A stretch of DNA of 64,000 bases from JAWOLE01 sp963815655 (GCA_963815655.1 CAWFHK010000001.1:4340001-4404000); one strand, 5' to 3'; positions 28,782 to 37,175 are shown, counted from the stretch's first letter. Program-made: numbers and translations. Notes: generated by a model from the letters alone, not told the origin.

Positions 28782-28782
28782 T

Positions 28783-28881
28783 TTTCAGGGTTCAAGTTTC
28801 AGGGGGGCCGTGAATGGCGCGCCCTCCTGAAACCTGAAACCTGAAACCTGAAACCGGAAACCTGAAACCGGAAGCTGGAGA
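28783..28881. repeat. Heptamer palindrome (CCTGAAA type)
   Basis: Left arm TTTCAGG, GTTCAAG, TTTCAGG at 28783-28803; right arm of seven to eight CCTGAAA/CCGGAAA units at 28826-28881. The arms are complementary and separated by about 22 bases. It fills nearly all of the 28782-28910 gap. The same heptamer recurs at 61624-61702. Confidence 0.85.
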
Positions 28882-28910
28882 AGAGAAATTCACCAGGAAG
28901 GGTCAAGAAA

Positions 28911-29852
28911 ATGAAGAAGATTCTCATTACGGCGGCTCTTTTCGCCCTTCTCCTGCCCGGCTTCCTCCTGGCGGAGAAGAAGCCGCAGGAGCCCTTCTAC
29001 CGGCGTTATCTCGTCGCGGGCAACCCGCTCGATGACAAGATCCGCGAACAGGAGAAGAAGGTCGAAGAGGATCCGAAGAACGCCGACCTCCGGAACGACT
29101 TCGGCAATCTCCTCGCCGCGCGCCGTTTCCCGCGCGAGGCCCGGGAGCAGTACGAGATGGCGATGAAACTGGACCGCCACAACTTCCTGGCGTCCTACAA
29201 CCTCGGCCTCCTCTACGAGACCCAGGGAGAGATCGGGCGCGCCATCAGCGCCTACGAGAAGTCGGTGGACCGCAACCGCGGCTTCCCGCCCTCCCGGTTC
29301 CGCCTGGGCAGGCTCTTCGAGAAGCGCGGATGGGAAGGGCGGGCCATCACGCAGTACGCCCGGGCTCTCCAGATCGATCCCGGCATGCGCGATCCGCGGC
29401 GCAATCCGCTCATCGTGGACACGCGTCTGCTGGACCGCGTGTCGCTCGAGAATTATTCCCGCGACATGGCCGCCGCCGCGATGGCTTCCGACGCCGCCTT
29501 TTCGAATCCGGGGGCCTCGCGACATCTGCCGGTGGATCGCACGCTCTCTTCCGAGGATCTGCAGCCCGAGCCGGCCGAATCGCCGGCCGCGGCTCCCGCC
29601 CACCCGACTCCGGTCAAGGTCATCGCTCCTCCCCAGAATCCTCCGCGCCGGCCGCCGGTCCGGCCCGCGCCGACACAGGAACAGAGCCCCGAGGAGCCCG
29701 CGGCGCCGGCGCCGGACGCCGTGGTTCTCCCTCCCGAGCCGACAGAGCCCGGCGCCGCGGAGGCTCCGACTCCGGTCCCGTACCCGTTCAACCTGGGCGG
29801 ATCGCGCCCCCACCCCGCCCCCCCTCCGACGCCGACCCCGGCTCCCGACTGA
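28911..29852 (+). CDS. Secreted TPR protein with a Pro-rich tail
   Basis: 313 residues. Signal peptide about 1-21 (MKKILITAALFALLLPGFLL). Three to four TPR units between about 45 and 165 (DLRNDFGNLLAARRFPREA, ASYNLGLLYETQGEIGRAI, PSRFRLGRLFEKRGWEGRAI). The last 130 residues are rich in Pro and Ala and probably disordered. It likely works in the periplasm as a protein-binding scaffold; no partner can be named. Convergent with the TldE-like gene, 13 bases away. Confidence 0.75.
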   Translation: MKKILITAALFALLLPGFLLAEKKPQEPFYRRYLVAGNPLDDKIREQEKKVEEDPKNADLRNDFGNLLAARRFPREAREQYEMAMKLDRHNFLASYNLGLLYETQGEIGRAISAYEKSVDRNRGFPPSRFRLGRLFEKRGWEGRAITQYARALQIDPGMRDPRRNPLIVDTRLLDRVSLENYSRDMAAAAMASDAAFSNPGASRHLPVDRTLSSEDLQPEPAESPAAAPAHPTPVKVIAPPQNPPRRPPVRPAPTQEQSPEEPAAPAPDAVVLPPEPTEPGAAEAPTPVPYPFNLGGSRPHPAPPPTPTPAPD

Positions 29853-29865
29853 ATTTAGCTGGGAC

Positions 29866-31134
29866 TCAATCGAAGTCGGCGCGCTCGACGAGGAGAGTGG
29901 GGGCGCCGGCAGGGTAGGGCGTCGGAAAGAACTGGCGGTCACTCGAGAGGCCGGCGATCCGCCGCAGCAACTGGGAGATCCGCCCGCGCGCCCGCGCGCC
30001 CGCGACGGGTCCCTGCGCCCGCCCGCCGACGACGGCGACGCCGGTGAACTCCACCTCGTACCGGTCGCGCTCGAAGTCGAAGCGGGCCGGGGCGGTCAGC
30101 GCCGACGCGAAGAGGCCCCGGCGCACGCGCGCGAGGAGGTCGCGCTGCGGAGCCGGCGCGTCCGTCTCGAAGAAGATCCGGCGGGGCCCCGGCGCCGGCG
30201 GCACGCGGTAGGAGGGGCGCACGCCGTGGCCCGTGGGGGGCTCGCCCGCTCTCGCCGCCGAGCGCAGGTCGTGGAGCCGCGCCGCGAGCGCGCCGCGCTC
30301 GACGATCGCCACGCGCCGGGTCTGCGTGCCCTCTCCGTCGTAGAGCGCGTCGGCGGAAGCGTCGTCGGCGATGGTCACGCCGGGGGCGAAGAGCTGCGCG
30401 CGATGGACCCATTTCGGCACGGCGTCCTCGCAGAAGAGGGGCACAAGGCCCGAGAGGATCGCGGCCGCGACGGAGGGCTCGAGCAGCCACTCGCCGCGGT
30501 CCACCGGCGTCGGCAGGTCCGAGAGCGGCAGAGTCGCCCGGTCCGCGAGGCGCCGCGCGAGAGTTCCGAGATCCGGTTCCCCGTCCCACCGGAAGACGGC
30601 CCTCGCCTCGCACGCCCGCGAGCCCTTGCGGCCGACCGCGAAGGCATGGCCGTCCAGGAGCTCCCCGGAAAGCGAGACGTCCAGGCCGTGCCCGTTGACG
30701 ATCCGCTCGGCGCTCGCGCCTCGGCGGACGGCGAGCCTCTGCAGAAGCGCCGCGCCCCGGGACTCCGCCGAGACCTGCCGCTGGAGCTCTTCGAAGAGGT
30801 CGGGCGGAGGCTCGAGGAATCCCGGCCTCTCGCGGGCCGGGCTCTTCGCCGCCGGCCAGGCCGGAGCGGGTGCGCGGCTCGTCGGGATGCGCGAGACCCC
30901 GGCCACCGCCTGTGCCAGGCTTTCCGGCGAGGAGCCGCAGGCGAACCGGGGCGCATCCCCCTCCCACCACCGCGCCGCCCATCCCTCCTCGCGGCGCGCG
31001 ATCGTCGCTCGCCCGGCCGCGGTCGCTTCGAGGTCGAGCGACTCGCCGGTCTTCCGGTAGAGCTCCCATCCTTCGGGGGCGCGCCGCGACAGCTCCTCGC
31101 GGAGCCTGTCGAACCCAGGATCGTTCATCGCCAC
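29866..31134 (-). CDS. TldE/PmbA-like protein
   Basis: 422 residues. It follows the TldD-like gene on the same strand after a heptamer array and has the TldE layout: a variable N-terminal domain and a beta-rich C-terminal domain with LYDGEGTQTRRVAIVERG near 270. No HExxxH motif, as expected for the non-catalytic partner. TldD/TldE form a heteromeric metalloprotease that trims unfolded or modified peptides, classically in microcin B17 maturation and CcdA turnover. No precursor peptide gene is obvious nearby. Start ATG at 31134, alternatively 31128. Confidence 0.75.
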   Translation of the reverse strand: MAMNDPGFDRLREELSRRAPEGWELYRKTGESLDLEATAAGRATIARREEGWAARWWEGDAPRFACGSSPESLAQAVAGVSRIPTSRAPAPAWPAAKSPARERPGFLEPPPDLFEELQRQVSAESRGAALLQRLAVRRGASAERIVNGHGLDVSLSGELLDGHAFAVGRKGSRACEARAVFRWDGEPDLGTLARRLADRATLPLSDLPTPVDRGEWLLEPSVAAAILSGLVPLFCEDAVPKWVHRAQLFAPGVTIADDASADALYDGEGTQTRRVAIVERGALAARLHDLRSAARAGEPPTGHGVRPSYRVPPAPGPRRIFFETDAPAPQRDLLARVRRGLFASALTAPARFDFERDRYEVEFTGVAVVGGRAQGPVAGARARGRISQLLRRIAGLSSDRQFFPTPYPAGAPTLLVERADFD

Positions 31135-31137
31135 TTT

Positions 31138-31193
31138 CGCAATCGATGATCGGCGATCACGAATCCCAAACCCCGAATCACCGATCCTCGTCT
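31138..31193. repeat. Heptamer palindrome (NNNNATC type)
   Basis: Units CGCAATC, GATGATC, GGCGATC, ACGAATC, CCAAACC, CCGAATC, ACCGATC and CTCGTCT follow with a 7-bp period. GATCGGCGAT on the left pairs imperfectly with ATCACCGATC on the right. It fills the gap between the two Tld genes. Confidence 0.7.
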
Positions 31194-32518
31194 CACGCGA
31201 CCGGCCGCACGAAGAACTTCCGCACGAGAACGTCGGGCGCGGCTCCCTGGACGGGCACGACCTGGGCGCCGCGCGCGCACCAGGCGAGGGCCCGGCAGGC
31301 GCGCACCTCGCGGCCGATCCCGGGGTCGATGGATCTCAAGGCCGGCAGGATCTCCCCGGAGAGCACGCCGCCTCCGCATTCGTCCGCCATCCTCCCGCGC
31401 CGGACCCGGCGCGCGCGGGGGAAGCGGAGGCGGAACCGGCCGCTGGCGAGCTCCACCGAACCGCCGTCGATCTGCTCGATCCAGAGCCCCGAGGCGAGCC
31501 GGCGCAGGATCTCGTCGGCCGTGGAATGGCCGGGAGCGACGAGGAGGTTGGAGCCGCGCGGGAGCGGGACGTCCTGCGGCCCGGCGCGGCGCGCGTGGCC
31601 GTTGGACGGGCTCGCGACGGTCGAGTGCGCGAGGTCGGTGAGCCGGCCCGAGAGACGCCCGGCGTCGAGCAGCTTGACCACCCGGGGCGCGACGCCTTCA
31701 TCGTCCCGCTCGTAGCCGCCGAAGAGGTCGAGCCGCGTGGCGTCGTCGCGCACCTCGACTTCGGCCGGCGCGAGGCGGGCCTGTTCGAGGCCGGACAGCG
31801 GCGACTCCGCCCCGGCCTCGAGAGGATGAGACAGGATCTCGTGGAAGAGCACCGCGGCGCATCCGGCGGCAAGCACCACGTCGGTCTCTCCCTCGGCGCA
31901 CGGCGTGGCCGTGTCCCGGGGTTGAGCCGCCTGCGTGAGCGCCACGCGGAGCTCCTCCGCGGTGGATTCGCCGACCGGGGCGTGGAAGGCGAACTCCCGC
32001 GACTCGTCGCCGCGCCGCGACGCGGCCGTGAAGGTTCCCTGGAGGGACATCAGCCGGCGGCCGAACACGCCGGCGGCGCCGCGCGCGGGGATCACCTGCC
32101 GGGCCACGTCGCGCAGCGTCCACCGGAATCGGTGGCGCGGGGCGTGGCGGGCGAAGAGGGCCGACAGGCGCTTGATCCACCGCTCCGCCTCGGGTCCGGC
32201 CGGGGGCGCGGATTCCCCCCGGGCGCGGGAGGTCTTGACGGGAAGGGGGGAGAGCCCGATCTCCCTCTGCACGGCCCTCACGGCTTGCCGGGCGCCTTCT
32301 TCGTCGCAGCGGGACACGAAGGCGAGGCGCACGCCCGAGGCCCCTTTCCATCGCGCGGAGAGTCCCTCGGTCAGGGACTCGCTCGCCTCGCGGATCTCGC
32401 CGTCCCGCCAATCGATCGTGATCTCGCGCCGCCGTTCGGCGAAGACCTCGGCGATCTCCTCCGGGCGTTTCGCGAGGGGCTCGAGCCAGCGGGCCACGGT
32501 CGCCGCGTCCAGGTCCAT
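31193..32518 (-). CDS. TldD-like metalloprotease subunit
   Basis: 441 residues. The TldD zinc motif HExxxH is present as FHEILSHPLEAGAES near residue 220, followed by DLFGGYERDDEGV and the C-terminal CGGGVLSGEI region. It is the catalytic half of the TldD/TldE pair. ATG start at 32518. First gene of a two-gene minus-strand unit with the TldE-like gene. Confidence 0.8.
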   Translation of the reverse strand: MDLDAATVARWLEPLAKRPEEIAEVFAERRREITIDWRDGEIREASESLTEGLSARWKGASGVRLAFVSRCDEEGARQAVRAVQREIGLSPLPVKTSRARGESAPPAGPEAERWIKRLSALFARHAPRHRFRWTLRDVARQVIPARGAAGVFGRRLMSLQGTFTAASRRGDESREFAFHAPVGESTAEELRVALTQAAQPRDTATPCAEGETDVVLAAGCAAVLFHEILSHPLEAGAESPLSGLEQARLAPAEVEVRDDATRLDLFGGYERDDEGVAPRVVKLLDAGRLSGRLTDLAHSTVASPSNGHARRAGPQDVPLPRGSNLLVAPGHSTADEILRRLASGLWIEQIDGGSVELASGRFRLRFPRARRVRRGRMADECGGGVLSGEILPALRSIDPGIGREVRACRALAWCARGAQVVPVQGAAPDVLVRKFFVRPVA

Positions 32519-32562
32519 GAGGGGATTATGAGGTCTCCGGCTGTATTAACATCCGCCGGCAG

Positions 32563-32841
32563 ATGAGTCTCGCCGACACGAAGAAGGAGTTCATCGCCGT
32601 TCGCGCCGCCCGGGGGATCGCGAGCCGCAAGCTCTTCGAGGAGAGGGCGCCGGACGTCCTGCGCCAGACGGTGCTCGCGGCCCTGGCCGACGAAGTCGAG
32701 AAGGAGCGCACGCTGGACGAAGAGGCGCGCCGGATGATGGAGACCGCCCGCGGCGAGATCGCCTCGGGACGGGTGGACGGCCAGGAGCTCTTCCGCCGGA
32801 TCCGCCGAAAGCTCGCCGAGCAGCGGGGAATCGTCCTCTGA
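32563..32841 (+). CDS. DUF507-like small protein
   Basis: 92 residues, mostly helical, ending in LFRRIRRKLAEQRGIVL, which matches the typical DUF507 ending (KLAxERGIVL). ATG start; divergent from the TldD gene with a gap of about 44 bases. DUF507 proteins have no known function. It precedes the carboxylase operon but is separated by a heptamer palindrome. Confidence 0.6.
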   Translation: MSLADTKKEFIAVRAARGIASRKLFEERAPDVLRQTVLAALADEVEKERTLDEEARRMMETARGEIASGRVDGQELFRRIRRKLAEQRGIVL

Positions 32842-32842
32842 A

Positions 32843-32928
32843 GGTGGTAGGTGAAAGGTGGTAGGTGTTAGGGTCCGCAGTTCGGTCTTTCCCTACCACC
32901 GACCATCTGCCACCGACCACCCAACTCC
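32843..32928. repeat. Heptamer palindrome (GGTGGTA type)
   Basis: Left arm GGTGGTA, GGTGAAA, GGTGGTA, GGTGTTA at 32843-32870; right arm TACCACC, GACCATC, TGCCACC, GACCACC at 32894-32921 with a last partial unit. The arms are complementary around a 23-base spacer. It covers almost the whole gap before the carboxylase start. The same heptamer recurs at 59982. Confidence 0.85.
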
Positions 32929-32931
32929 ACT

Positions 32932-34473
32932 ATGACTTTAGAGAGAAAAATCCAGGAGCTCGAAGCGCTGCGGCAGAGGGCCCTGGAGGGAGGCGGCCGC
33001 GAGCGATCGGAGCGCCAGCACCGGGAGGGGAAGCTCACGGCGCACGAGCGCGTCGAGCGGCTGCTCGACCCTGATTCCTTCTTCGAGCTCGATCCGTTCG
33101 TCCTCCACCGCTGCCGCGACTTCGACATGGAGAAGACCCGCATTCCCGGGGACGGCGTCGTCTGCGGCGCCGGAACGGTGGACGGCCGGCCGGTCTACGT
33201 CTTCGCCCAGGACTTCACGGTCTTCGGGGGGTCGCTCTCCGAGTCCAACGCCGACAAGATCTGCAAGGTGATGGACCTGGCGGTCGTCAACGGCGCGCCC
33301 ATCATCGGTTTGAACGACTCCGGCGGCGCCCGCATCCAGGAAGGGGTCGTGTCGCTCGCCGGCTACTCGAAGGTCTTCCTGCGCAACACGCGGGCGTCGG
33401 GAGTCGTGCCGCAGATCTCGGCGATCCTCGGGCCGTGCGCCGGCGGGGCCGTGTACTCGCCGGCGATCACCGATTTCGTGTTCATGACCGAGGAGACCTC
33501 CTCGCTCTTCGTGACCGGGCCCGACGTGATCAAGACGGTCACGCACGAAGAGGTCACCAAGCAGGAGCTCGGCGGCGCGCGCACCCATTCGACCCTCTCG
33601 GGCGTGGCGCATTTCGTCCGGAGGGACGACGACGCGGTCCTCGCGGGCATCCGCGAGCTTCTCTCCTACATTCCCTCCAACAACCTGGACGATCCTCCCG
33701 CCCGCGAGCCGCACGAGCCTCCCGACGGCGCGAGTCTCGACGCGTTCATCCCCGAGGAGCCGAACAAGCCTTACGACATGGCCGGCCTCATTCGCAAGGT
33801 CGCCGACGAGGGAGTCTTCTTCGAGGTCCATGCCGGGTTCGCCAAAAACCTGCTCGTCGGATTCATCCGGCTCGCGGGACGGTCGGTCGGCGTCGTGGCC
33901 AATCAGCCCATGCACCTGGCCGGGGTCCTCGACATCGACGCGTCGGTCAAGGGTGCCCGCTTCGTTCGGTTCTGCGACGCGTTCAACGTCCCTCTCCTGG
34001 TCTTCGAGGACGTGCCCGGCTTCCTGCCGGGGACACAGCAGGAATACGGCGGGATCATCCGCCACGGAGCGAAGCTCCTCTTCGCCTTCGCGGAGGCGAC
34101 CGTTCCGAAGGTGAGCGTCATCACCCGCAAGGCCTACGGGGGCGCCTACTGCGTCATGCTGTCGAAGGACATCGCGACCGACTTCAATTTCGCCTACCCG
34201 ACCGCCGAGATCGCGGTCATGGGGCCCGAAGGGGCCGTCAACATCCTCTACCGGCGGGAGCTGCCCTCCGACGCGTCGGCTGAAAAACGCGCCGAGAAGG
34301 TGGCCGAGTACGTGGAGAACTTCGCCAACCCCTATGTCGCCGCCCAGCGCGGCTACATCGACGAGATCATCGAGCCCTCCGAGACCCGCGAGAAGCTCAT
34401 CGTCGCGTTCAAGCTGCTGGAGAACAAGCGGGTCACGTTGCCCGCGAAGAAGCACGGGAACATCCCCCTGTGA
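32932..34473 (+). CDS. Acyl-CoA carboxylase carboxyltransferase (beta) subunit, propionyl-CoA type
   Basis: 513 residues, full length for PccB-type subunits. Crotonase-fold motifs: VFAQDFTVFGGSLSESNADKI, GLNDSGGARIQEGV, GPCAGGAVYSPAI and KAYGGAYCVM in the second half. It transfers CO2 from carboxybiotin to acetyl-, propionyl- or a similar acyl-CoA; propionyl-CoA is most likely from the whole-length match. It works with the biotin carboxylase at 34889 and the biotin carrier at 36424. ATG start with no clear ribosome-binding site because a heptamer arm ends just upstream. Confidence 0.9.
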   Translation: MTLERKIQELEALRQRALEGGGRERSERQHREGKLTAHERVERLLDPDSFFELDPFVLHRCRDFDMEKTRIPGDGVVCGAGTVDGRPVYVFAQDFTVFGGSLSESNADKICKVMDLAVVNGAPIIGLNDSGGARIQEGVVSLAGYSKVFLRNTRASGVVPQISAILGPCAGGAVYSPAITDFVFMTEETSSLFVTGPDVIKTVTHEEVTKQELGGARTHSTLSGVAHFVRRDDDAVLAGIRELLSYIPSNNLDDPPAREPHEPPDGASLDAFIPEEPNKPYDMAGLIRKVADEGVFFEVHAGFAKNLLVGFIRLAGRSVGVVANQPMHLAGVLDIDASVKGARFVRFCDAFNVPLLVFEDVPGFLPGTQQEYGGIIRHGAKLLFAFAEATVPKVSVITRKAYGGAYCVMLSKDIATDFNFAYPTAEIAVMGPEGAVNILYRRELPSDASAEKRAEKVAEYVENFANPYVAAQRGYIDEIIEPSETREKLIVAFKLLENKRVTLPAKKHGNIPL

Positions 34474-34892
34474 CCGCGGGAGCCGGGAGGGGGGAGGCGG
34501 AAGGCGGGAGGCGATCGGAAGCGCGCTCTCGAGAGGTTCTCATCCACGAGAGGCTCGACGCTTACCGGGTCTCCAAGGGGCTCGCCGTCGAACTCTACCG
34601 GGAGACTCGATCCTTTCCTCACGAAGAGCGCTTCGGTCTCTCTTCGCAGATCCGGCGAGCCGCCGTATCGATTCCGGCGAACATCGCCGAAGGGGCCGGC
34701 CGACGGTCGAAGCGAGAATTCACTCACTTCCTTTCAACGGCTCGTGGATCCTCTGCCGAGCTTCGAGTGCTGCTGGAGATCGCGACCGAGACAGGGCTGA
34801 TTCCTTTCGAGAGGTTTCAGGTTCATCAGCTGACGGTCGATCGAATCTCATCGATGATCAGCGGCTTGATTCGAAGGAACTCCTCCGGATGA
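34470..34892 (+). CDS. Four-helix-bundle protein (IVP / S23 family)
   Basis: 140 residues from a GTG overlapping the carboxyltransferase stop. The family core is unmistakable: YRVSKGLAVELYRETRSFP, GLSSQIRRAAVSIPANIAEG, AGRRSKREFTHFLSTARGSS. The family was first found as ORFs in 23S rRNA intervening sequences, and its fold is shared with Avd of diversity-generating retroelements. The first 20 codons are translated heptamer repeat, so the functional start may be further in, near HERLDAYRVSK. Its stop overlaps the accC-like ATG. It has no known link to carboxylases and lies exactly between two complementary heptamer arms. Confidence 0.85.
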   Translation: MTAGAGRGEAEGGRRSEARSREVLIHERLDAYRVSKGLAVELYRETRSFPHEERFGLSSQIRRAAVSIPANIAEGAGRRSKREFTHFLSTARGSSAELRVLLEIATETGLIPFERFQVHQLTVDRISSMISGLIRRNSSG

Positions 34893-34925
34893 GCGCCGCC
34901 TCCCGCCTCCCGCCTCCCGCCTCCC
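34475..34925. mobile_element. Candidate element: heptamer arms flanking the four-helix-bundle gene
   Basis: Left arm CGCGGGA, GCCGGGA, GGGGGGA, GGCGGAA, GGCGGGA, GGCGATC at 34475-34516. Right arm of four perfect GCCTCCC units at 34898-34925. The arms are inverted relative to each other and enclose only the IVP gene. The element interrupts an operon whose genes otherwise adjoin. Mobility is inferred from the arrangement, not shown. Confidence 0.5.
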
Positions 34926-36409
34926 GGCCTTCACGGCTTCTCTGCGCCAATCGGGGCGAGATCGCGGTGCGGGTCTTCCGCGCCTGCCGGGACCTGGGCA
35001 TCGAGACGGTGGCGGTGTTTTCCGACGCGGATCGCACTTCGCCGCACGTCGCGATGGCGGACTACGCTGTGCGGCTGGGGCCGGCGCCCGCGCGCGAAAG
35101 CTATCTGAACGTGGCGGCGATCCTGGACGCGGCGCGGAGGACGAAGGCGACGCTCATTCATCCCGGGTACGGGTTCCTGGCGGAGAACGCGGGGTTTGCC
35201 CGGGCCTGCGCGGAGGCCGGGCTGACCTTCGTGGGGCCGTCGCCGGAGGCGATCGAGGCGATGGGTTCGAAGACGGGGAGCCGGCGGCTCATGGAAGCGG
35301 CCGGCGTTCCCGTCGTCCCGGGGACGACGCGCGCGGCCGCGGGCCCGGAGGAGTTGAAGGCCTTCGCCCGGAGCGCCGGCTACCCGGTCCTGCTCAAGGC
35401 GGCGGCCGGCGGCGGGGGCAAGGGGATGCGGCGCGTGGACAAGGAGAGCGATCTCGACTCCGCCTTCGCGCGCGTCGCGTCCGAGGCCCGAGCGTTCTTC
35501 TCCGACGGAGCCGTTTACGCCGAGAAGTTGATCGAGCGCCCCCGCCACATCGAGGTGCAGATCGTGGCGGACCGGTTCGGCCGTCGTGTCGCGGCTGGAG
35601 AGCGGGAGTGCAGCCTGCAGCGTCGGCATCAGAAAGTCGTGGAGGAGTGCCCCTCTCCCGCCGTCGGCGAGGACCTCCGCTCCCGCCTCTGCGCGGCCGC
35701 CCTGGCCGCGGCCGCGGCCGTGGACTACGTCTCCTGCGGCACCGTGGAGTTCCTGCTCGCTCCCGACGGCTCGTTCTATTTCCTCGAGATGAACACGCGC
35801 CTCCAGGTCGAGCATCCGGTCACCGAGGAGGTCTTTGGAATCGATCTGGCCGCCGAGATGATCTCGATCGCGATGGGGGAGCCGCTGTCTCTCGGCCGGC
35901 TCTCGCCGCGGGGCCACGCGATCGAATGCCGGATCTACGCCGAAGACCCGCGCCGGGGGTTCGCTCCCTCGCCGGGCAGGATCGCCGCGCTTGCCCTGCC
36001 CGCCGGTCCCGGCGTGCGCCACGACATCGGCATCGAGGAAGGAGCCTCCGTTCCCACCGACTACGATCCGATGCTCGGCAAGCTCGTCGTCTGGGGCCCT
36101 TCGCGGCCGCAGGCGGTCGCTCGGCTCTCCCGCGCTCTGGCCGAATACGAGATCTCGGGCGTGGAAACGACGCTCCCCCTCTTCCGCCGGCTGGCGAAGG
36201 ACCCGGACTTCCTGGCGGGCCAGTTCGACGTTCAATGGCTGGAGCGCCGGCTCGAGCAGGGGATCCTCGAAGGCGAGGACGCCTCGGCGGACGATGTCCT
36301 GCTCGCGGCCGTTTCGCTTTCGGACGCCGCGCCGGAGAAATCCGCGGAGCCCGCCGACCGGCGCTCCCTCTGGCGCGGCGCGGCGCGGCGGGAAGCGCTG
36401 CGGCGCTGA
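34889..36409 (+). CDS. Biotin carboxylase subunit of acyl-CoA carboxylase
   Basis: 506 residues. ATP-grasp fold: LCANRGEIAVRVFRACRDLG, HPGYGFLAENAGFA, the Gly-rich loop KAAAGGGGKGMR, ERECSLQRRHQKVVEE and FLEMNTRLQVEHPVTEEV. It carboxylates biotin on the carrier encoded at 36424 using ATP and bicarbonate. The N-terminal 14 residues (with repeated Ala-Ser-Arg-Pro-Pro) are translated heptamer repeat and are not part of the fold. Homologues start near RLLCANRGE, so translation may begin inside or the extension is tolerated. Confidence 0.9.
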   Translation: MSAASRLPPPASRPSRLLCANRGEIAVRVFRACRDLGIETVAVFSDADRTSPHVAMADYAVRLGPAPARESYLNVAAILDAARRTKATLIHPGYGFLAENAGFARACAEAGLTFVGPSPEAIEAMGSKTGSRRLMEAAGVPVVPGTTRAAAGPEELKAFARSAGYPVLLKAAAGGGGKGMRRVDKESDLDSAFARVASEARAFFSDGAVYAEKLIERPRHIEVQIVADRFGRRVAAGERECSLQRRHQKVVEECPSPAVGEDLRSRLCAAALAAAAAVDYVSCGTVEFLLAPDGSFYFLEMNTRLQVEHPVTEEVFGIDLAAEMISIAMGEPLSLGRLSPRGHAIECRIYAEDPRRGFAPSPGRIAALALPAGPGVRHDIGIEEGASVPTDYDPMLGKLVVWGPSRPQAVARLSRALAEYEISGVETTLPLFRRLAKDPDFLAGQFDVQWLERRLEQGILEGEDASADDVLLAAVSLSDAAPEKSAEPADRRSLWRGAARREALRR

Positions 36410-36423
36410 GGCTCGAACGGGCA

Positions 36424-36954
36424 ATGCGAAGACAGGTCCTTTACCTGCGCCGGGTTGACGGCGATGTCGAGGAGATCGCCATCGAGCGCCGGGCCTCGCT
36501 TTGCCGCGTCCTCCGGAGCGACCGGACCGCCGACGTGGACGTGGCGCGACTTCCCGACGGGCGGCTCTCGCTGCTCTTCGAGGATGGACGGCAGCTCTCG
36601 GCCCGCGGCATGGCGCGCGGCCGGGACGGCGTGGATGTCGTCACGGCCGGAGAGGCGCGGCGCGTCCCGATCGGAAAACGCCGGAAGGAGCAAGACGGGG
36701 CCCCCACGCAAGCGCCCGCGGCCGGGGGGATCGAGGAGGTGCGCGCTCTGATGCACGGACGCATCGTCGAGGTCCGCGTCGCGGCGGGAGACCACGTGGA
36801 GGCCGGGGCTCTGCTGCTCGTCCTCGAGGCCATGAAGATGCAAAACGAGATCCGGGCGTCCCGGCCCGGTGACGTCGAGCGGGTGGAGGTCGTGCCGGGC
36901 CAGACGGTCGAGGGCGGCGCGTTCATGCTGTCTATCCGGTCAGAAAATATCTGA
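36424..36954 (+). CDS. Biotin carboxyl carrier protein of acyl-CoA carboxylase
   Basis: 176 residues. The C-terminal biotinyl domain (about 100-176) has the biotinylated Lys138 in EAMKM and the expected Gly-Asp turn before it (VRVAAGDHVEAGALLLVLEAMKMQNEI). The N-terminal 95 residues are a beta-rich region as in carriers of propionyl-CoA carboxylases. ATG start, 15 bases after the biotin carboxylase gene; last gene of the operon. Confidence 0.9.
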   Translation: MRRQVLYLRRVDGDVEEIAIERRASLCRVLRSDRTADVDVARLPDGRLSLLFEDGRQLSARGMARGRDGVDVVTAGEARRVPIGKRRKEQDGAPTQAPAAGGIEEVRALMHGRIVEVRVAAGDHVEAGALLLVLEAMKMQNEIRASRPGDVERVEVVPGQTVEGGAFMLSIRSENI

Positions 36955-37088
36955 CTCATCGGTCACGTCCAATAATTTGAATCAAACTCCAAAAAAGCGG
37001 CGCCATCCGCGATGGGCTGCTGGTTTCGTCCTGCCAATTGTCGCTTTAGAAACAGCGATTTAGCTGATTTGGTCGGTCGCGACGCCGA

Positions 37089-37104
37089 TGGCAGTGACAT
37101 TGCT
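37089..37104 (+). promoter_or_regulatory. Sigma-54 (-24/-12) promoter of the TonB-dependent receptor
   Basis: TGGCAGTGACATTGCT matches the sigma-54 consensus closely, with TGGCA, exact spacing and TTGCT. Transcription would start near 37115, leaving a leader of about 60 bases. The surrounding 36955-37175 gap is clearly AT-richer than the coding DNA. Confidence 0.7.
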
Positions 37105-37163
37105 GTAGGTAAGTGGCGATTCATGAGTTTTGCTCGTGTTTTTTTCTTGTGCAGACGTTTTTT

Positions 37164-37170
37164 AAGGAGG
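37164..37170 (+). promoter_or_regulatory. Strong ribosome-binding site of the TonB-dependent receptor
   Basis: AAGGAGG ends five bases before the ATG at 37176 and fixes this start over an in-frame upstream candidate at 37113. Confidence 0.75.
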
Positions 37171-37175
37171 CAGGA

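Noticed and set aside
28783..28881. Heptamer hairpins as ordinary Rho-independent terminators
   Set aside because: The arms are imperfect and long, no T-run follows, and several lie upstream of starts in the same operon rather than after stops.
36939..36955. Inverted repeat GTCAGA/TCTGAC at the stop of the biotin carrier gene as a terminator
   Set aside because: Only 6 bp, within the final codons, and not followed by a T-run; probably chance or a weak mRNA structure.
37113..37175. Earlier in-frame start of the TonB-dependent receptor at 37113
   Set aside because: It precedes the ribosome-binding site and would put a Cys/Phe-rich stretch before a normal signal peptide; it also lies at the predicted transcription start.
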